Below, piece after piece: positions 11,127-18,491 of a stretch of DNA of 64,000 bases. Numbering within the stretch: position 1 is the stretch's first letter; each line of letters opens with the position of its first letter. The position numbers were made by a program, and so were the translations under genes. Source of the stretch: Roseibium aestuarii (lineage in GTDB: Bacteria > Pseudomonadota > Alphaproteobacteria > Rhizobiales > Stappiaceae); contig NZ_VORA01000002.1 in assembly GCF_008477545.1 (NCBI RefSeq), forward strand, positions 372,001 through 436,000, in the 5' to 3' direction. The notes below the pieces were generated by a model, which was not told the origin of the DNA, made no database searches, and saw only the letters and a program-made list of their open reading frames with translations.

Positions 11127-12038
11127 ATGGGTCGCCGCTACGCCGTCCTCGACGTCTTCACCCACAAGCCGCTCACCGGAAACCCTCTGGCGGTGGTGCT
11201 GGAGAGCGAGGGCCTCTCGGACGAGCAGATGCAGGCGATCGCGGCGGAGTTCAACCTGTCGGAAACCGTCTTCGTGCTGCCACCGGAAAACCCCGGTCAT
11301 TCCGCCAACATCCGCATCTTCACGCCGAAGCGCGAGCTGCCCTTTGCCGGGCACCCGACCGTGGGCACGGCGATCCTGCTGGCGACGGAGCGCTTTGGCG
11401 AGGTCTCCGGCGAACAGGATGCGATGGTCGTCCTGAAGGAACAGATCGGACCGGTGCGCTGCGGTGTCGTGCTGAAGGAAAATGCCGCAGGATTCGCGGA
11501 ATTCGACGTGCCGCGCCTGCCCCAGCCGGCCGGCCCCACCGAGAACCCGGACATCATCGCCGCCGCCCTCAATCTCGAGCCCAGCGACATCGGCTTCGAG
11601 AACCATCGCCCGTCCTGCTACGAGGCCGGAGTGCCCTTCGTCTTCGTGCCCGTGCGCGATCTGGATGCCCTGTCGCGTGCCCGACCCAATCTCTCCCAGT
11701 GGCGCAAGGCCTTCAGGGAAGCGACCTCCGTGGATGCCTTCGTCTATTGCCGCGAGACGCGCGTCCACGACAGCGGCTTCCATGCCCGCATGTTCGCGCC
11801 CGAAATGGGCATCCCCGAGGATCCGGCCACGGGTTCGGCCGTTGCGGCCTTCGCCGGCGCCATCCACTATTTCGACGACCTGCCCAACGGCACCCACTTC
11901 ATCCGGGTGGAACAGGGCTTCATGATGGGCCGCCCCTCGCTGATCGACCTGGAAATCGACATCGAGGCGCGCAAGCTCCACGCGGTACGCATCGGTGGAC
12001 AGGCCACGATCCTCGCCCGGGGCGAACTTTTCATCTGA
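11127..12038 (+). CDS. PhzF-family isomerase/epimerase-like protein
   Basis: The 303-residue protein begins YAVLDVFTHKPLTGNPLAVVL and contains the family motifs NLSETVF (about 46-52, with the catalytic glutamate of PhzF proteins), PFAGHPTVGTA (about 74-84) and DPATGSAVAAF near residue 235. PhzF folds as a diaminopimelate-epimerase-like dimer. The founding member isomerises a phenazine precursor, but no phenazine genes are present here and most homologues have unknown small-molecule substrates. It stands alone; the AraC gene converges on it. The 200-bp interval before it holds a small inverted repeat CTGGCA/TGCCAG (10938-10959). Confidence 0.9.
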   Translation: MGRRYAVLDVFTHKPLTGNPLAVVLESEGLSDEQMQAIAAEFNLSETVFVLPPENPGHSANIRIFTPKRELPFAGHPTVGTAILLATERFGEVSGEQDAMVVLKEQIGPVRCGVVLKENAAGFAEFDVPRLPQPAGPTENPDIIAAALNLEPSDIGFENHRPSCYEAGVPFVFVPVRDLDALSRARPNLSQWRKAFREATSVDAFVYCRETRVHDSGFHARMFAPEMGIPEDPATGSAVAAFAGAIHYFDDLPNGTHFIRVEQGFMMGRPSLIDLEIDIEARKLHAVRIGGQATILARGELFI

Positions 12039-12058
12039 CCGACCGAAGGCTGCCAGTC

Positions 12059-12988
12059 CTAGCCCTGCGGGCCCGGCCCCGTTCCGGCTACCTCCGGCAG
12101 CACGCCGGGCAGGTCTCTGCGCGGCGGGTGACCGAAGAGCCCGGAATAATCGCGGCTGAACTGGCTGGCGCTGGCATAACCGACCTGAAAGGCTGCCGCC
12201 GTCACGGAGGCTTGCCCACCGGAAATCAGGTGACGGGCCTCCATCAGCCGCAGGTGCTTCTGGAAGCGGACCGGGGTCGTGCCGGTGATCTGGCGGAAAT
12301 GGGCGTGGAAGCCCGAAACGCTCATGCCCGCCGTGGTCGCCAGATCCTCCACCCGGATCGTGCTCGCAAAACTCTGGCGGAGTTGCGTGATCGCGCGCCC
12401 GATCCGCGCCGCATGGCTGTCGGCCTCCGCCAGCCGCCGCAGCATCGCCCCATGGGCAGCCCGCAGAAGCCAGAAATGAATCTCGCGGATGATGCCCGGG
12501 GCCAGGACCGGAATGGCTTCCGGGCGCTGCGTGAGCGTGAACAGCCGCCCCATGGCCTCCCGGATGTCCGCATCCCCCTCGCCCAGCGCCACGGCACGGG
12601 GCTGCGCCTCCGGGACCGGATCCCGCGCCGGAACATCCCCCATCAGCGGCATCAGCTCCCGGATCAGGGCAAGATCCAGCTTCAGGGCCAGAGCCACATA
12701 AGGCGCATCCCGCGAGGCCTCCACCACCTGCGCCCGCGACGGCAGGTCGAAGCTCACGATCAGAGACTGCCCCTTGGCAAAGGTCACCCGGCCGCCCGCC
12801 GCCTCGCAGGCCTTGGCACCGGAAAGCACAAGGCAGAACAGCGGGTCATAGACCATCGGCTCCAGAGCGGAGGGAGCAAGGCGACGATTGAGGCTGAGCC
12901 CCGGCACGCCGGTTGGATGGGGCGCATCTCCCGCGCCCACCGCATCGGCAAGCGCGATCACCCGCTCCGTCAGTTCATCCCGCTGCAT
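12059..12988 (-). CDS. AraC-family transcriptional regulator
   Basis: This 309-residue regulator has an N-terminal cupin-like effector domain (about 20-180, of the AraC_N type found in redox/aldehyde-responsive regulators) and two C-terminal helix-turn-helix units (about 205-300). The first contains RVEDLATTAGMSVSGFHAHFRQITGTTPVRFQ split over the recognition helix, the second AAFQVGYASASQFSRDY, both classic for AraC. It is divergent from the SDR gene at 13193, with a 204-bp interval holding a perfect inverted repeat. This arrangement suggests it controls that oxidoreductase. Confidence 0.92.
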   Translation of the reverse strand: MQRDELTERVIALADAVGAGDAPHPTGVPGLSLNRRLAPSALEPMVYDPLFCLVLSGAKACEAAGGRVTFAKGQSLIVSFDLPSRAQVVEASRDAPYVALALKLDLALIRELMPLMGDVPARDPVPEAQPRAVALGEGDADIREAMGRLFTLTQRPEAIPVLAPGIIREIHFWLLRAAHGAMLRRLAEADSHAARIGRAITQLRQSFASTIRVEDLATTAGMSVSGFHAHFRQITGTTPVRFQKHLRLMEARHLISGGQASVTAAAFQVGYASASQFSRDYSGLFGHPPRRDLPGVLPEVAGTGPGPQG

Positions 12989-13049
12989 AATTGCTCTTCG
13001 CTCCAGTCACGCTCCTTCACCCGGGAGCAAGCATGGGTTAAGCCCCGAC

Positions 13050-13064
13050 GTTGCGTCACGCAAC
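13050..13064. promoter_or_regulatory. Inverted repeat in the AraC/SDR divergent interval
   Basis: GTTGCG-TCA-CGCAAC is a perfect 6+6 bp inverted repeat between the two divergent starts. Its position suggests an operator; AraC proteins more often use direct repeats, so the binding protein is uncertain. Confidence 0.45.
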
Positions 13065-13192
13065 CCGGTGCGCGCCTCCTTGGGAACGGTTCTGGAGGAT
13101 CAGGCAAGTCTTTCGGACCCTCAGGCAGGCAGCATGCGCCCTCTCCGCCTAGATGAGAAGCGAACCCGCTTCCCAACCTGACGGAGACGCAA

Positions 13193-13957
13193 ATGACCCC
13201 TTCAAGCAAGATCGTTCTCATCACCGGCGGCAGCCGCGGCCTTGGCCGAAGCACTGCGCTCATGTGCGCCCGCAAGGGTCTCGACTGCATCCTCACCTGG
13301 CACAGCAAGGAGGCAGAGGCCGCACGCGTCGTTGCCGAGATCGAGGCTCTGGGCGGCCGTGCGGTGGCGCTTCAGCTCGACACGGGCAATGTCAGCGCCT
13401 TTCCTGCCTTCACCGAAGCCCTGAAGAAGACCCTGCACGACACCTGGCAGCGCAGTACCTTCGATGCGCTGGTCAACAATGCGGGCGTGGGCTCCTACAA
13501 CAGCCTGGCAGAGACCACGGAGGATCAGTTCGACACCCTGATGAACATCCACTTCAAGGGTGTGTTCTTCCTGACCCAGAGCCTCATGCCCCTGATCGAG
13601 GATGGCGGCCAGATCCTCAACGTGTCCTCCGGCCTCGCCCGTTTCGCCCTGCCCGGCTATGGCGCCTACGCGGCGATGAAGGGGGCCGTCGAGGTGCTGA
13701 CCCGCTATCTCGCCCGCGAGCTGGGTCCGCGCCGGATCGCGGTGAACACCATCGCGCCCGGGGCCATCGCGACGGATTTCGGCGGCGGACGGGTGCGCGA
13801 CGATGCGGATCTGAACCGCATGGTGGCGGGCATGACGGCCATGGGCCGTGTCGGCCTGCCCGATGACATCGGCGGGGCGGTCTCCACAATCCTGGCCGGC
13901 GACATGGGCTGGATGACCGGCCAACGCCTGGAGATCTCCGGCGGCCAGCTGCTTTAA
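13193..13957 (+). CDS. SDR-family NAD(P)-dependent oxidoreductase
   Basis: The 254-residue protein is a classical short-chain dehydrogenase: cofactor motif TGGSRGLG (about 11-18), NNAG (about 96-99), the catalytic serine in NVSSG, and YGAYAAMK, which gives Y-x-x-x-K. The end TGQRLEISGGQLL is the usual C-terminal pattern of the family. The cofactor specificity and substrate cannot be read safely. It starts with ACGGAGACGC before ATG 13193 and is divergent from an AraC regulator that probably controls it. Confidence 0.92.
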   Translation: MTPSSKIVLITGGSRGLGRSTALMCARKGLDCILTWHSKEAEAARVVAEIEALGGRAVALQLDTGNVSAFPAFTEALKKTLHDTWQRSTFDALVNNAGVGSYNSLAETTEDQFDTLMNIHFKGVFFLTQSLMPLIEDGGQILNVSSGLARFALPGYGAYAAMKGAVEVLTRYLARELGPRRIAVNTIAPGAIATDFGGGRVRDDADLNRMVAGMTAMGRVGLPDDIGGAVSTILAGDMGWMTGQRLEISGGQLL

Positions 13958-13961
13958 GACA

Positions 13962-13995
13962 GGACGCCCTCTCCCGGACCCGCGAGAGGGCGCCC
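13962..13995 (+). terminator. Hairpin after the SDR gene
   Basis: GCCCTCTC pairs with GAGAGGGC across a GC-rich loop right after the SDR stop. No T-run follows, so this may be a weak or Rho-assisted terminator. Confidence 0.45.
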
Positions 13996-14011
13996 CGACA
14001 ACCGAAGCATC

Positions 14012-14040
14012 AGGAGCCCCCCTCGGAATGGCGGGCTCCT
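14012..14040. terminator. Hairpin shared by convergent SDR and SRPBCC genes
   Basis: AGGAGCCC and GGGCTCCT pair around a 13-base loop. The stem ends at the stop codon of the leftward SRPBCC gene, so it could act on both strands. Confidence 0.5.
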
Positions 14041-14522
14041 TACGCCTTCGCCATCAGCGTTCGGGCGTAGTCCTCCAGCTGCTGGGCCACCGTGCCCCAG
14101 CCGTTGTAGAAACCCATGTCCTCGTGCTGCTGCCGAGTCTCGGGCTTGCGATGCCGGGCAATCGCCGTGTAGCGGGTCTTGCCATCCTCTGTGTCGGAAA
14201 GCAGGAGGATCGCCGTCATGAAAGGCTCGGGGACCGGTTTCCACCCTTCCGCATAGGCATCGGTGAAGACCAGCTTCTCGTTCTCGATCACCTCGAGATA
14301 GACACCGTTGTTGGCCATCGCGTTTCCCTCCACCTCGAAGGTGGTGTTGAAGCGCCCGCCGACCCTGAGATCAATGTCGCAGCCGATCACCTTGTGCGGC
14401 TTCGGCACGAAGAAATGCGGAATGTGCTCAGGTCGCGTCCAGCACTCCCAGACCAGGCTTCGGGGGGCGGCCACCACCCGTGTGAAATGAAGATCTGTCG
14501 CCGGATCAAGATCATGCATCAT
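14040..14522 (-). CDS. SRPBCC/AHSA1-like (START superfamily) protein
   Basis: The product (160 residues from ATG 14522) begins with the typical LHFTRVVAAPRSLVWECWTRPEHIPHFF of Aha1-like SRPBCC proteins, a helix-grip fold with a hydrophobic cavity. ATG 14522 is preceded by a good Shine-Dalgarno GGAGG seven bases away. The start lies inside the ArsR gene, overlapping its end by 11 bp, so the two are translationally coupled. ArsR-SRPBCC pairs are widespread in proteobacteria; the ligand is generally unknown. Confidence 0.9.
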   Translation of the reverse strand: MMHDLDPATDLHFTRVVAAPRSLVWECWTRPEHIPHFFVPKPHKVIGCDIDLRVGGRFNTTFEVEGNAMANNGVYLEVIENEKLVFTDAYAEGWKPVPEPFMTAILLLSDTEDGKTRYTAIARHRKPETRQQHEDMGFYNGWGTVAQQLEDYARTLMAKA

Positions 14523-14856
14523 TCCGTTCCTCCGCAAGTTTCGTCACATAGTCGTCGAACCGGTCCAGCCTGCCCTCCCAGAGGTCGCGCTGCTCCTCCA
14601 GCCAGCTTCGCACTGGCTGCAGGGCATCGGGGCAAAGGGAGCAAGTCCGGGTCCGGCCCAGCTTTTCGGTCTGCACCAATCCGGCCTCTTCCAGCTTCTT
14701 CAAGTGCCCCATGAAGGTTGGCAGCGCCATGTCATGGGGGGCCGCAAGTTGAGTGACGGACCGTGGCCCGCCGGCAAGGGCTGACAGGATCGCCCGCCGG
14801 GTCGGATCCCCGAGGGCTGAAAACAGAAGATTGAGCGAGGTCTCATGCTTAGCCAT
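14512..14856 (-). CDS. ArsR-family winged-helix regulator
   Basis: From ATG 14856 this is a 114-residue winged-helix protein: LFSALGDPTRRAILSALAGG, then SVTQLAAPHDMALPTFMGHLKKLEEAGLV, the ArsR recognition helix region, then a wing. No metal-binding ELCVC-type cysteine cluster is in the recognition helix; the two cysteines of SLCPD/TCSL sit in the wing. It is co-transcribed with the SRPBCC gene. An inverted repeat 41-60 bp upstream of the start is the likely binding site, giving negative autoregulation. Confidence 0.92.
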   Translation of the reverse strand: MAKHETSLNLLFSALGDPTRRAILSALAGGPRSVTQLAAPHDMALPTFMGHLKKLEEAGLVQTEKLGRTRTCSLCPDALQPVRSWLEEQRDLWEGRLDRFDDYVTKLAEERNDA

Positions 14857-14896
14857 GCGCCTAACTATATCCGGATCCACACGCACAGCAAGGAAA

Positions 14897-14916
14897 ACTT
14901 AGGACATCACCTAAGT
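14897..14916. promoter_or_regulatory. ArsR operator candidate
   Basis: ACTTAGG-N6-CCTAAGT is a perfect 7+7 bp inverted repeat just upstream of the ArsR gene. Size and position suit an ArsR dimer. The half-site CCTAACT recurs near 14860. Confidence 0.65.
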
Positions 14917-15051
14917 ATCAAAAACTCAGAAGCCACCAGCCCTGATAACCCCGTCTGGACACAGGACGGCCCGGAGCGAGACCGAAAATTACAAAAACAC
15001 GGTTGCGCCGGACACAAACCTGCCTTACAGACTTGGTCCATCAGCTTCCGA

Positions 15052-15087
15052 GTCACTCGCAGAGGCCTTCTGCCCCGCCCGAGTGAC
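15052..15087 (+). promoter_or_regulatory. Inverted repeat upstream of the leu leader
   Basis: GTCACTCG (15052-15059) and CGAGTGAC (15080-15087) are perfect inverse copies with a 20-base centre that itself holds GCAGA/TCTGC. It lies 28 bp before the leader-peptide start and could be an operator or a 5' UTR hairpin. Confidence 0.4.
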
Positions 15088-15114
15088 GTGAGAGATCAAG
15101 GCCCGAGACTCCCG

Positions 15115-15216
15115 ATGATCGCGACCCGCGACATTTCCGGCATCTCCAGCGACGCGCAGATCCTGCGCGGCGGCCTGCTCCTACTTGCCGACCTTCTTCT
15201 CCTTAGCCGCCCCTGA
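15115..15216 (+). CDS. leuA leader peptide (transcription attenuation)
   Basis: A 33-codon open frame starts at ATG 15115 and ends TGA 15216, 160 bp before leuA. Codons 21-30 read LLLLADLLLL, eight leucines in ten codons, and include the less used CTA, TTG, CTT and TTA forms alongside CTG and CTC. Such runs of the end-product amino acid are the hallmark of attenuator leader peptides: ribosomes stall when charged Leu-tRNA is scarce and the RNA refolds to let transcription reach leuA. A 7-bp hairpin CGCGCAG/CTGCGCG (15153-15169) lies just before the leucine run, and TCGCAT-CTTC-ATGCGA (15229-15244) follows the stop. I cannot fold the competing structures by hand. Confidence 0.8.
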   Translation: MIATRDISGISSDAQILRGGLLLLADLLLLSRP

Positions 15217-15228
15217 GCGCCGGCTGAA

Positions 15229-15244
15229 TCGCATCTTCATGCGA
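15229..15244 (+). promoter_or_regulatory. Hairpin between leu leader and leuA
   Basis: TCGCAT and ATGCGA pair around CTTC, 12 bases after the leader stop. It may be part of the attenuator; it has no T-run, so it is not by itself a standard terminator. Confidence 0.4.
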
Positions 15245-15375
15245 ACGGGCACTTAGGGGAGAAGACGCGCAAATTCTCATCGACAGAACGACACGGTTCC
15301 GCGCTTCCACACCATTATGGCCCCATGCATCCGGCGGGCCCACGGCGGCGGAACCCCAGGGAAGGACCAGGACAC

Positions 15376-16926
15376 ATGACCGCTTCGGACAACCAGATCC
15401 GCATCTTCGACACCACCTTGCGCGACGGCGAACAGTCGCCCGGCGCCTCCATGACCCTGGAAGAAAAGCTGCAGATCGCCGACATCCTCGACGACATGGG
15501 TGTCGACATCATCGAGGCCGGCTTCCCCATCGCCTCCAACGGTGACTTCGAGGCCGTCAGCGAGATCGCCAAGGCTTCCCGCAACTCGGTGATCGCCGGT
15601 CTGGCACGCGCCATTCACGCCGACATCGACCGCTGCGGCGAAGCCGTGAAACACGCCAACCGCGGCCGCATCCACACCTTCGTCTCCACCTCTCCGATCC
15701 ATCTGAAGTACCAGATGAACAAGTCGGAAGAGCAGGTGCTCGACATCATCACCGACACGGTGACCCGCGCCCGCAACCTGATCGACGACGTGGAATGGTC
15801 CGCCATGGACGCCACCCGCACGCCGATCGACTATCTGTGCCGTTGCGTGGAAGCTGCCATCAAGTGCGGCGCAACCACCATCAACCTGCCGGATACGGTC
15901 GGCTATGCCACCCCGGACGAATACAAGCAGATGTTCGCCGACGTGATTGCCCGCGTGCCGAACTCCGACAAGGCGATCTTCTCGGTCCATTGCCACGATG
16001 ACTTGGGGTTGGCGGTCGCCAATTCGCTGGCCGGTGTCGCCGGCGGCGCGCGTCAGATCGAATGCACCATCAACGGCCTGGGCGAGCGCGCCGGCAACGC
16101 GGCGCTGGAAGAGATCGTCATGGCGATCCGCACCCGCGGCGACGTCCTGCCCTATCAGTGCAACGTGGACCCGAAGTTCCTGACCCGCGCCTCCAAGCTG
16201 GTGGCCGGGGCCTCGGGCTTCGCCGTGCAGTACAACAAGGCCATCGTCGGCAAGAACGCCTTCGCCCACGAGAGCGGCATCCATCAGGACGGCATGCTGA
16301 AGAATGCCGAAACCTACGAAATCATGCGCCCCGAAGACGTCGGCGTGAAGGCCACCTCCCTGATCATGGGCAAGCACTCCGGCCGCCACGCCTTCAAGGA
16401 CAAGCTGAAGGAACTGGGCTTCGAGCTGGGCGACAACGCCCTGCAGGACGCCTTCCGCCGCTTCAAGGACCTGGCCGATCGCAAGAAGCACGTCTATGAC
16501 GAGGACATCGAGGCTCTGGTCGAAAACGAGATCGCAACCGCGACCGAGACCACCAAGGTGCTCTCCCTGACCGTGATCGCCGGCACCGGCGGCCCGCAGA
16601 AAGCCATCCTGACCATGGATGTCAACGGCCGTCACGAGACCCGCGAAGCCACCGGCGACGGCCCGGTCGACGCCACCTTCAACGCCATCAAGGCCATCGT
16701 GCCCCATGACGCCACCCTGCAGCTCTATCAGGTGCATGCGGTGACGGAAGGGACCGATGCGCAGGCGGAAGTCTCCGTGCGTCTGGAATCGAACGGCCGC
16801 ATCGCCACCGGCAAGGGCGCCGACACGGACACGCTCGTCGCCTCGGCCCGCGCCTATGTGTCGGCCATGAACAAGCTCGCCGTGCGCCAGCAGGGCAGCA
16901 ACCCGGGCGCCCTCAAGGCCAGCTGA
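15376..16926 (+). CDS. leuA: 2-isopropylmalate synthase
   Basis: LeuA condenses acetyl-CoA with 2-oxoisovalerate, the first committed step of leucine synthesis. From ATG 15376 (GGAAGGA upstream) the protein has 516 residues. The catalytic TIM barrel starts IRIFDTTLRDGEQSPGASM, with the metal-binding Asp and Arg-Asp-Gly-Glu motif; later HCHDDLGLAVANS and NGLGERAGNAALEE are the HxH and glycine-rich LeuA motifs. HESGIHQDG and the C-terminal regulatory domain (about 390-510) for leucine feedback are intact. An in-frame start at 15325 would add 17 residues without family similarity. Expression is probably attenuated by the leader at 15115-15216. Confidence 0.97.
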   Translation: MTASDNQIRIFDTTLRDGEQSPGASMTLEEKLQIADILDDMGVDIIEAGFPIASNGDFEAVSEIAKASRNSVIAGLARAIHADIDRCGEAVKHANRGRIHTFVSTSPIHLKYQMNKSEEQVLDIITDTVTRARNLIDDVEWSAMDATRTPIDYLCRCVEAAIKCGATTINLPDTVGYATPDEYKQMFADVIARVPNSDKAIFSVHCHDDLGLAVANSLAGVAGGARQIECTINGLGERAGNAALEEIVMAIRTRGDVLPYQCNVDPKFLTRASKLVAGASGFAVQYNKAIVGKNAFAHESGIHQDGMLKNAETYEIMRPEDVGVKATSLIMGKHSGRHAFKDKLKELGFELGDNALQDAFRRFKDLADRKKHVYDEDIEALVENEIATATETTKVLSLTVIAGTGGPQKAILTMDVNGRHETREATGDGPVDATFNAIKAIVPHDATLQLYQVHAVTEGTDAQAEVSVRLESNGRIATGKGADTDTLVASARAYVSAMNKLAVRQQGSNPGALKAS

Positions 16927-16956
16927 GCCTTCAGCCCGCACCGCTGATGATGCAGA

Positions 16957-16984
16957 AGGGGAGCCACACGGCTCCCCTTTTTCA
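16957..16984 (+). terminator. Rho-independent terminator of leuA
   Basis: AGGGGAGCC and GGCTCCCCT pair around ACAC and are followed by TTTTC, 30 bp after the leuA stop. Confidence 0.9.
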
Positions 16985-17011
16985 TTGCGGCTAGGTTCAA
17001 AAAACACCCCT

Positions 17012-17045
17012 CACCCGTCATTCCCGGCCTTGTGCCGGGAATCCA
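17012..17045. repeat. Dispersed palindromic intergenic repeat (CGTCATTCCCGG type)
   Basis: CCGTCATTCCCGGCCTTG followed by TGCCGGGAATCCAG forms an imperfect palindrome (ATTCCCGGC/GCCGGGAAT). This wording is common in alphaproteobacterial intergenic repeats, and a related inverted pair sits at 3957-4090. Confidence 0.65.
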
Positions 17046-17202
17046 GACTAACAGCAACGAGGCCCGGGAAGACTGGACGCTCGGGACAGGCCCGAGCATG
17101 AAGGACCGATGGGGAGGGGCTCAGAGCACAGGCACGACGCAGGGCATCGCTCTTGCGCGGCCTACGGAACCCTCGCCCCTCCTACTCCGCCCCCACTCAA
17201 GC

Positions 17203-17228
17203 AAAAGGGGAGCCTCGAGGCTCCCCTG
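17203..17228 (-). terminator. Terminator of the GNAT gene
   Basis: On the minus strand AGGGGAGCC-TCGA-GGCTCCCCT is followed by TTTGC. It lies 35 bp beyond the GNAT stop. Its stem sequence equals that of the leuA terminator. Confidence 0.85.
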
Positions 17229-17262
17229 GTGATGTCGATCAATCCGGCGTCTTCGTCCGGCC

Positions 17263-17907
17263 TCAGCCGTTGGCGACGAGGCTCTGCATGGAGGGGCTGA
17301 AGCGCTGAAACACGTCGCAGGGCATGTCGCCCATGCGCCGGCTCTCGCGATATCCGAAGCCGAGCGACTGGACGAGTTCCCGCCCGATCCGGTCATCGGT
17401 GCGCACGCAGGCGACCAGATGGGAGAAATAGGTCCGCTCGAAGAACCACTCGATCAGATCCAGGGAGATATCCTCCAGAAGCCCGGGCAACTCGGCCGTG
17501 ATCTCCGGATCCACGCAATGATGCAGGGCGATCTCCGAGGTCTCGCTGAGAATCGTGAAGCCGATCCAGCCCGCAAACTGCGCCCCGCCGTGCCCGCCGA
17601 TCCCGTCGGGGGCTTCCACCATCAGCTTGAACGGAGAGAAGCCGTGCCGGTCCTGACAGGCGAGCGTATCCTCAAGCCATCGCAGACAGCAATCCCGTGA
17701 CCACTCTCCCGGTTCACGGCCGATGTAGCGGTTCACTTCCGCCCGTCCGTGAAGCTCCGTGAGCAGCGGCAAGTCGCCGGTGTCGAATGGCTGCAGCCAG
17801 TATCCGCGTCCGCGAATGACAAGATCCTGCAAGGTCGCCTCCCTTGGCGTCCGCAATCCGTGGCCGGGGCGTGCCCCACTCCGGCCGACCGTCCTGCGGT
17901 CTTCCAT
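17263..17907 (-). CDS. GNAT-family N-acetyltransferase
   Basis: ATG 17907 gives 214 residues. The pattern is that of the RimJ-like acetyltransferase group: IRGRGYWLQPFDTGDLPLLTEL at the N-terminal strand, WIGFTIL in the central strand, HHCVDPEI, then a late helix and the closing RIGRELVQSLGFGYRESRRMGDM, where GFGYRE is the usual end of the fold. The standard Q/R-x-x-G-x-G/A acetyl-CoA loop is weak, so activity is likely but not certain. The substrate is unknown. The frame is open to 18069, but the extra 54 residues are arginine/proline-rich and not family-like. Confidence 0.75.
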   Translation of the reverse strand: MEDRRTVGRSGARPGHGLRTPREATLQDLVIRGRGYWLQPFDTGDLPLLTELHGRAEVNRYIGREPGEWSRDCCLRWLEDTLACQDRHGFSPFKLMVEAPDGIGGHGGAQFAGWIGFTILSETSEIALHHCVDPEITAELPGLLEDISLDLIEWFFERTYFSHLVACVRTDDRIGRELVQSLGFGYRESRRMGDMPCDVFQRFSPSMQSLVANG

Positions 17908-18491
17908 CAGCAGGCGCGACCTTCTGGCCCGACGCCTGCAAATCCCGCGGGCCAGGCCCGCATGCTCCGACGGGTCAGCCCCCGTCCTGAAGGGCGGATG
18001 CAACTCCGCCCAAGGCTCTCCAGGGTGAAGGGTCCGACTTCGGACCGCCCCGGTTCCGTTTCCTCTCATTCAGCCTCTGGTGGCTGACGGATGGGCTTAT
18101 GACCTAACGTAAGGTCCGCTTCTTTGAGCTGCCTCAAACCGCAACCAGAAAGTTGATGTCATCCCCTTCCAAATCGCGGAGTGCGGGAACGACATTTCAA
18201 CGTTTTGAACACTCTCGCAGATTCGCAAGGCTGGCGCGCTTGCGAGTTTTTGCAGGAGGCGGAAGTCCCCGCTGCAACTGCAAATGGGAGAAGGCCTGCG
18301 AAACCCGGCTCTCCCGCTGGCCAAGGCACCTAACCCTGAATTGCGGCCTGAATGAGGACATCATACCATGAATTACGTAGCGTCATCCAAAATTCATATT
18401 TGAAAACTGAAGGTTAGTTAATTTATCCACAGTGCGGCGCACAATTGCTGATTGCTGCGACTGCTCGCAAGGCCCACGAACGGACCAGCCC
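17908..18491. other. Intergenic region, AT-rich toward its right end, one DnaA-box match
   Basis: No gene is convincing here. Visible elements are a hairpin TCAGCC/GGCTGA (18070-18087), a near-palindrome GACCTAACGTAAGGTC (18101-18116), and an AT-rich stretch from about 18358 to 18430 ending in TTATCCACA (18425-18433), which equals the DnaA-box consensus. A single box is not an origin. Confidence 0.5.

Noticed and set aside
15277..17007. 576-residue frame opposite leuA
   Set aside because: Long antisense frames are expected in GC-rich genes; it lies wholly over leuA, lacks a family pattern and is rich in His/Gly/Asp as usual for such shadows.
18097..18324. 75-residue leftward frame in the intergenic region
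   Set aside because: No ribosome-binding site, no family pattern, ordinary codon composition for random GC-rich DNA.
18425..18433. Replication origin at the DnaA box
   Set aside because: Only one box, and none of the usual origin neighbours is present.
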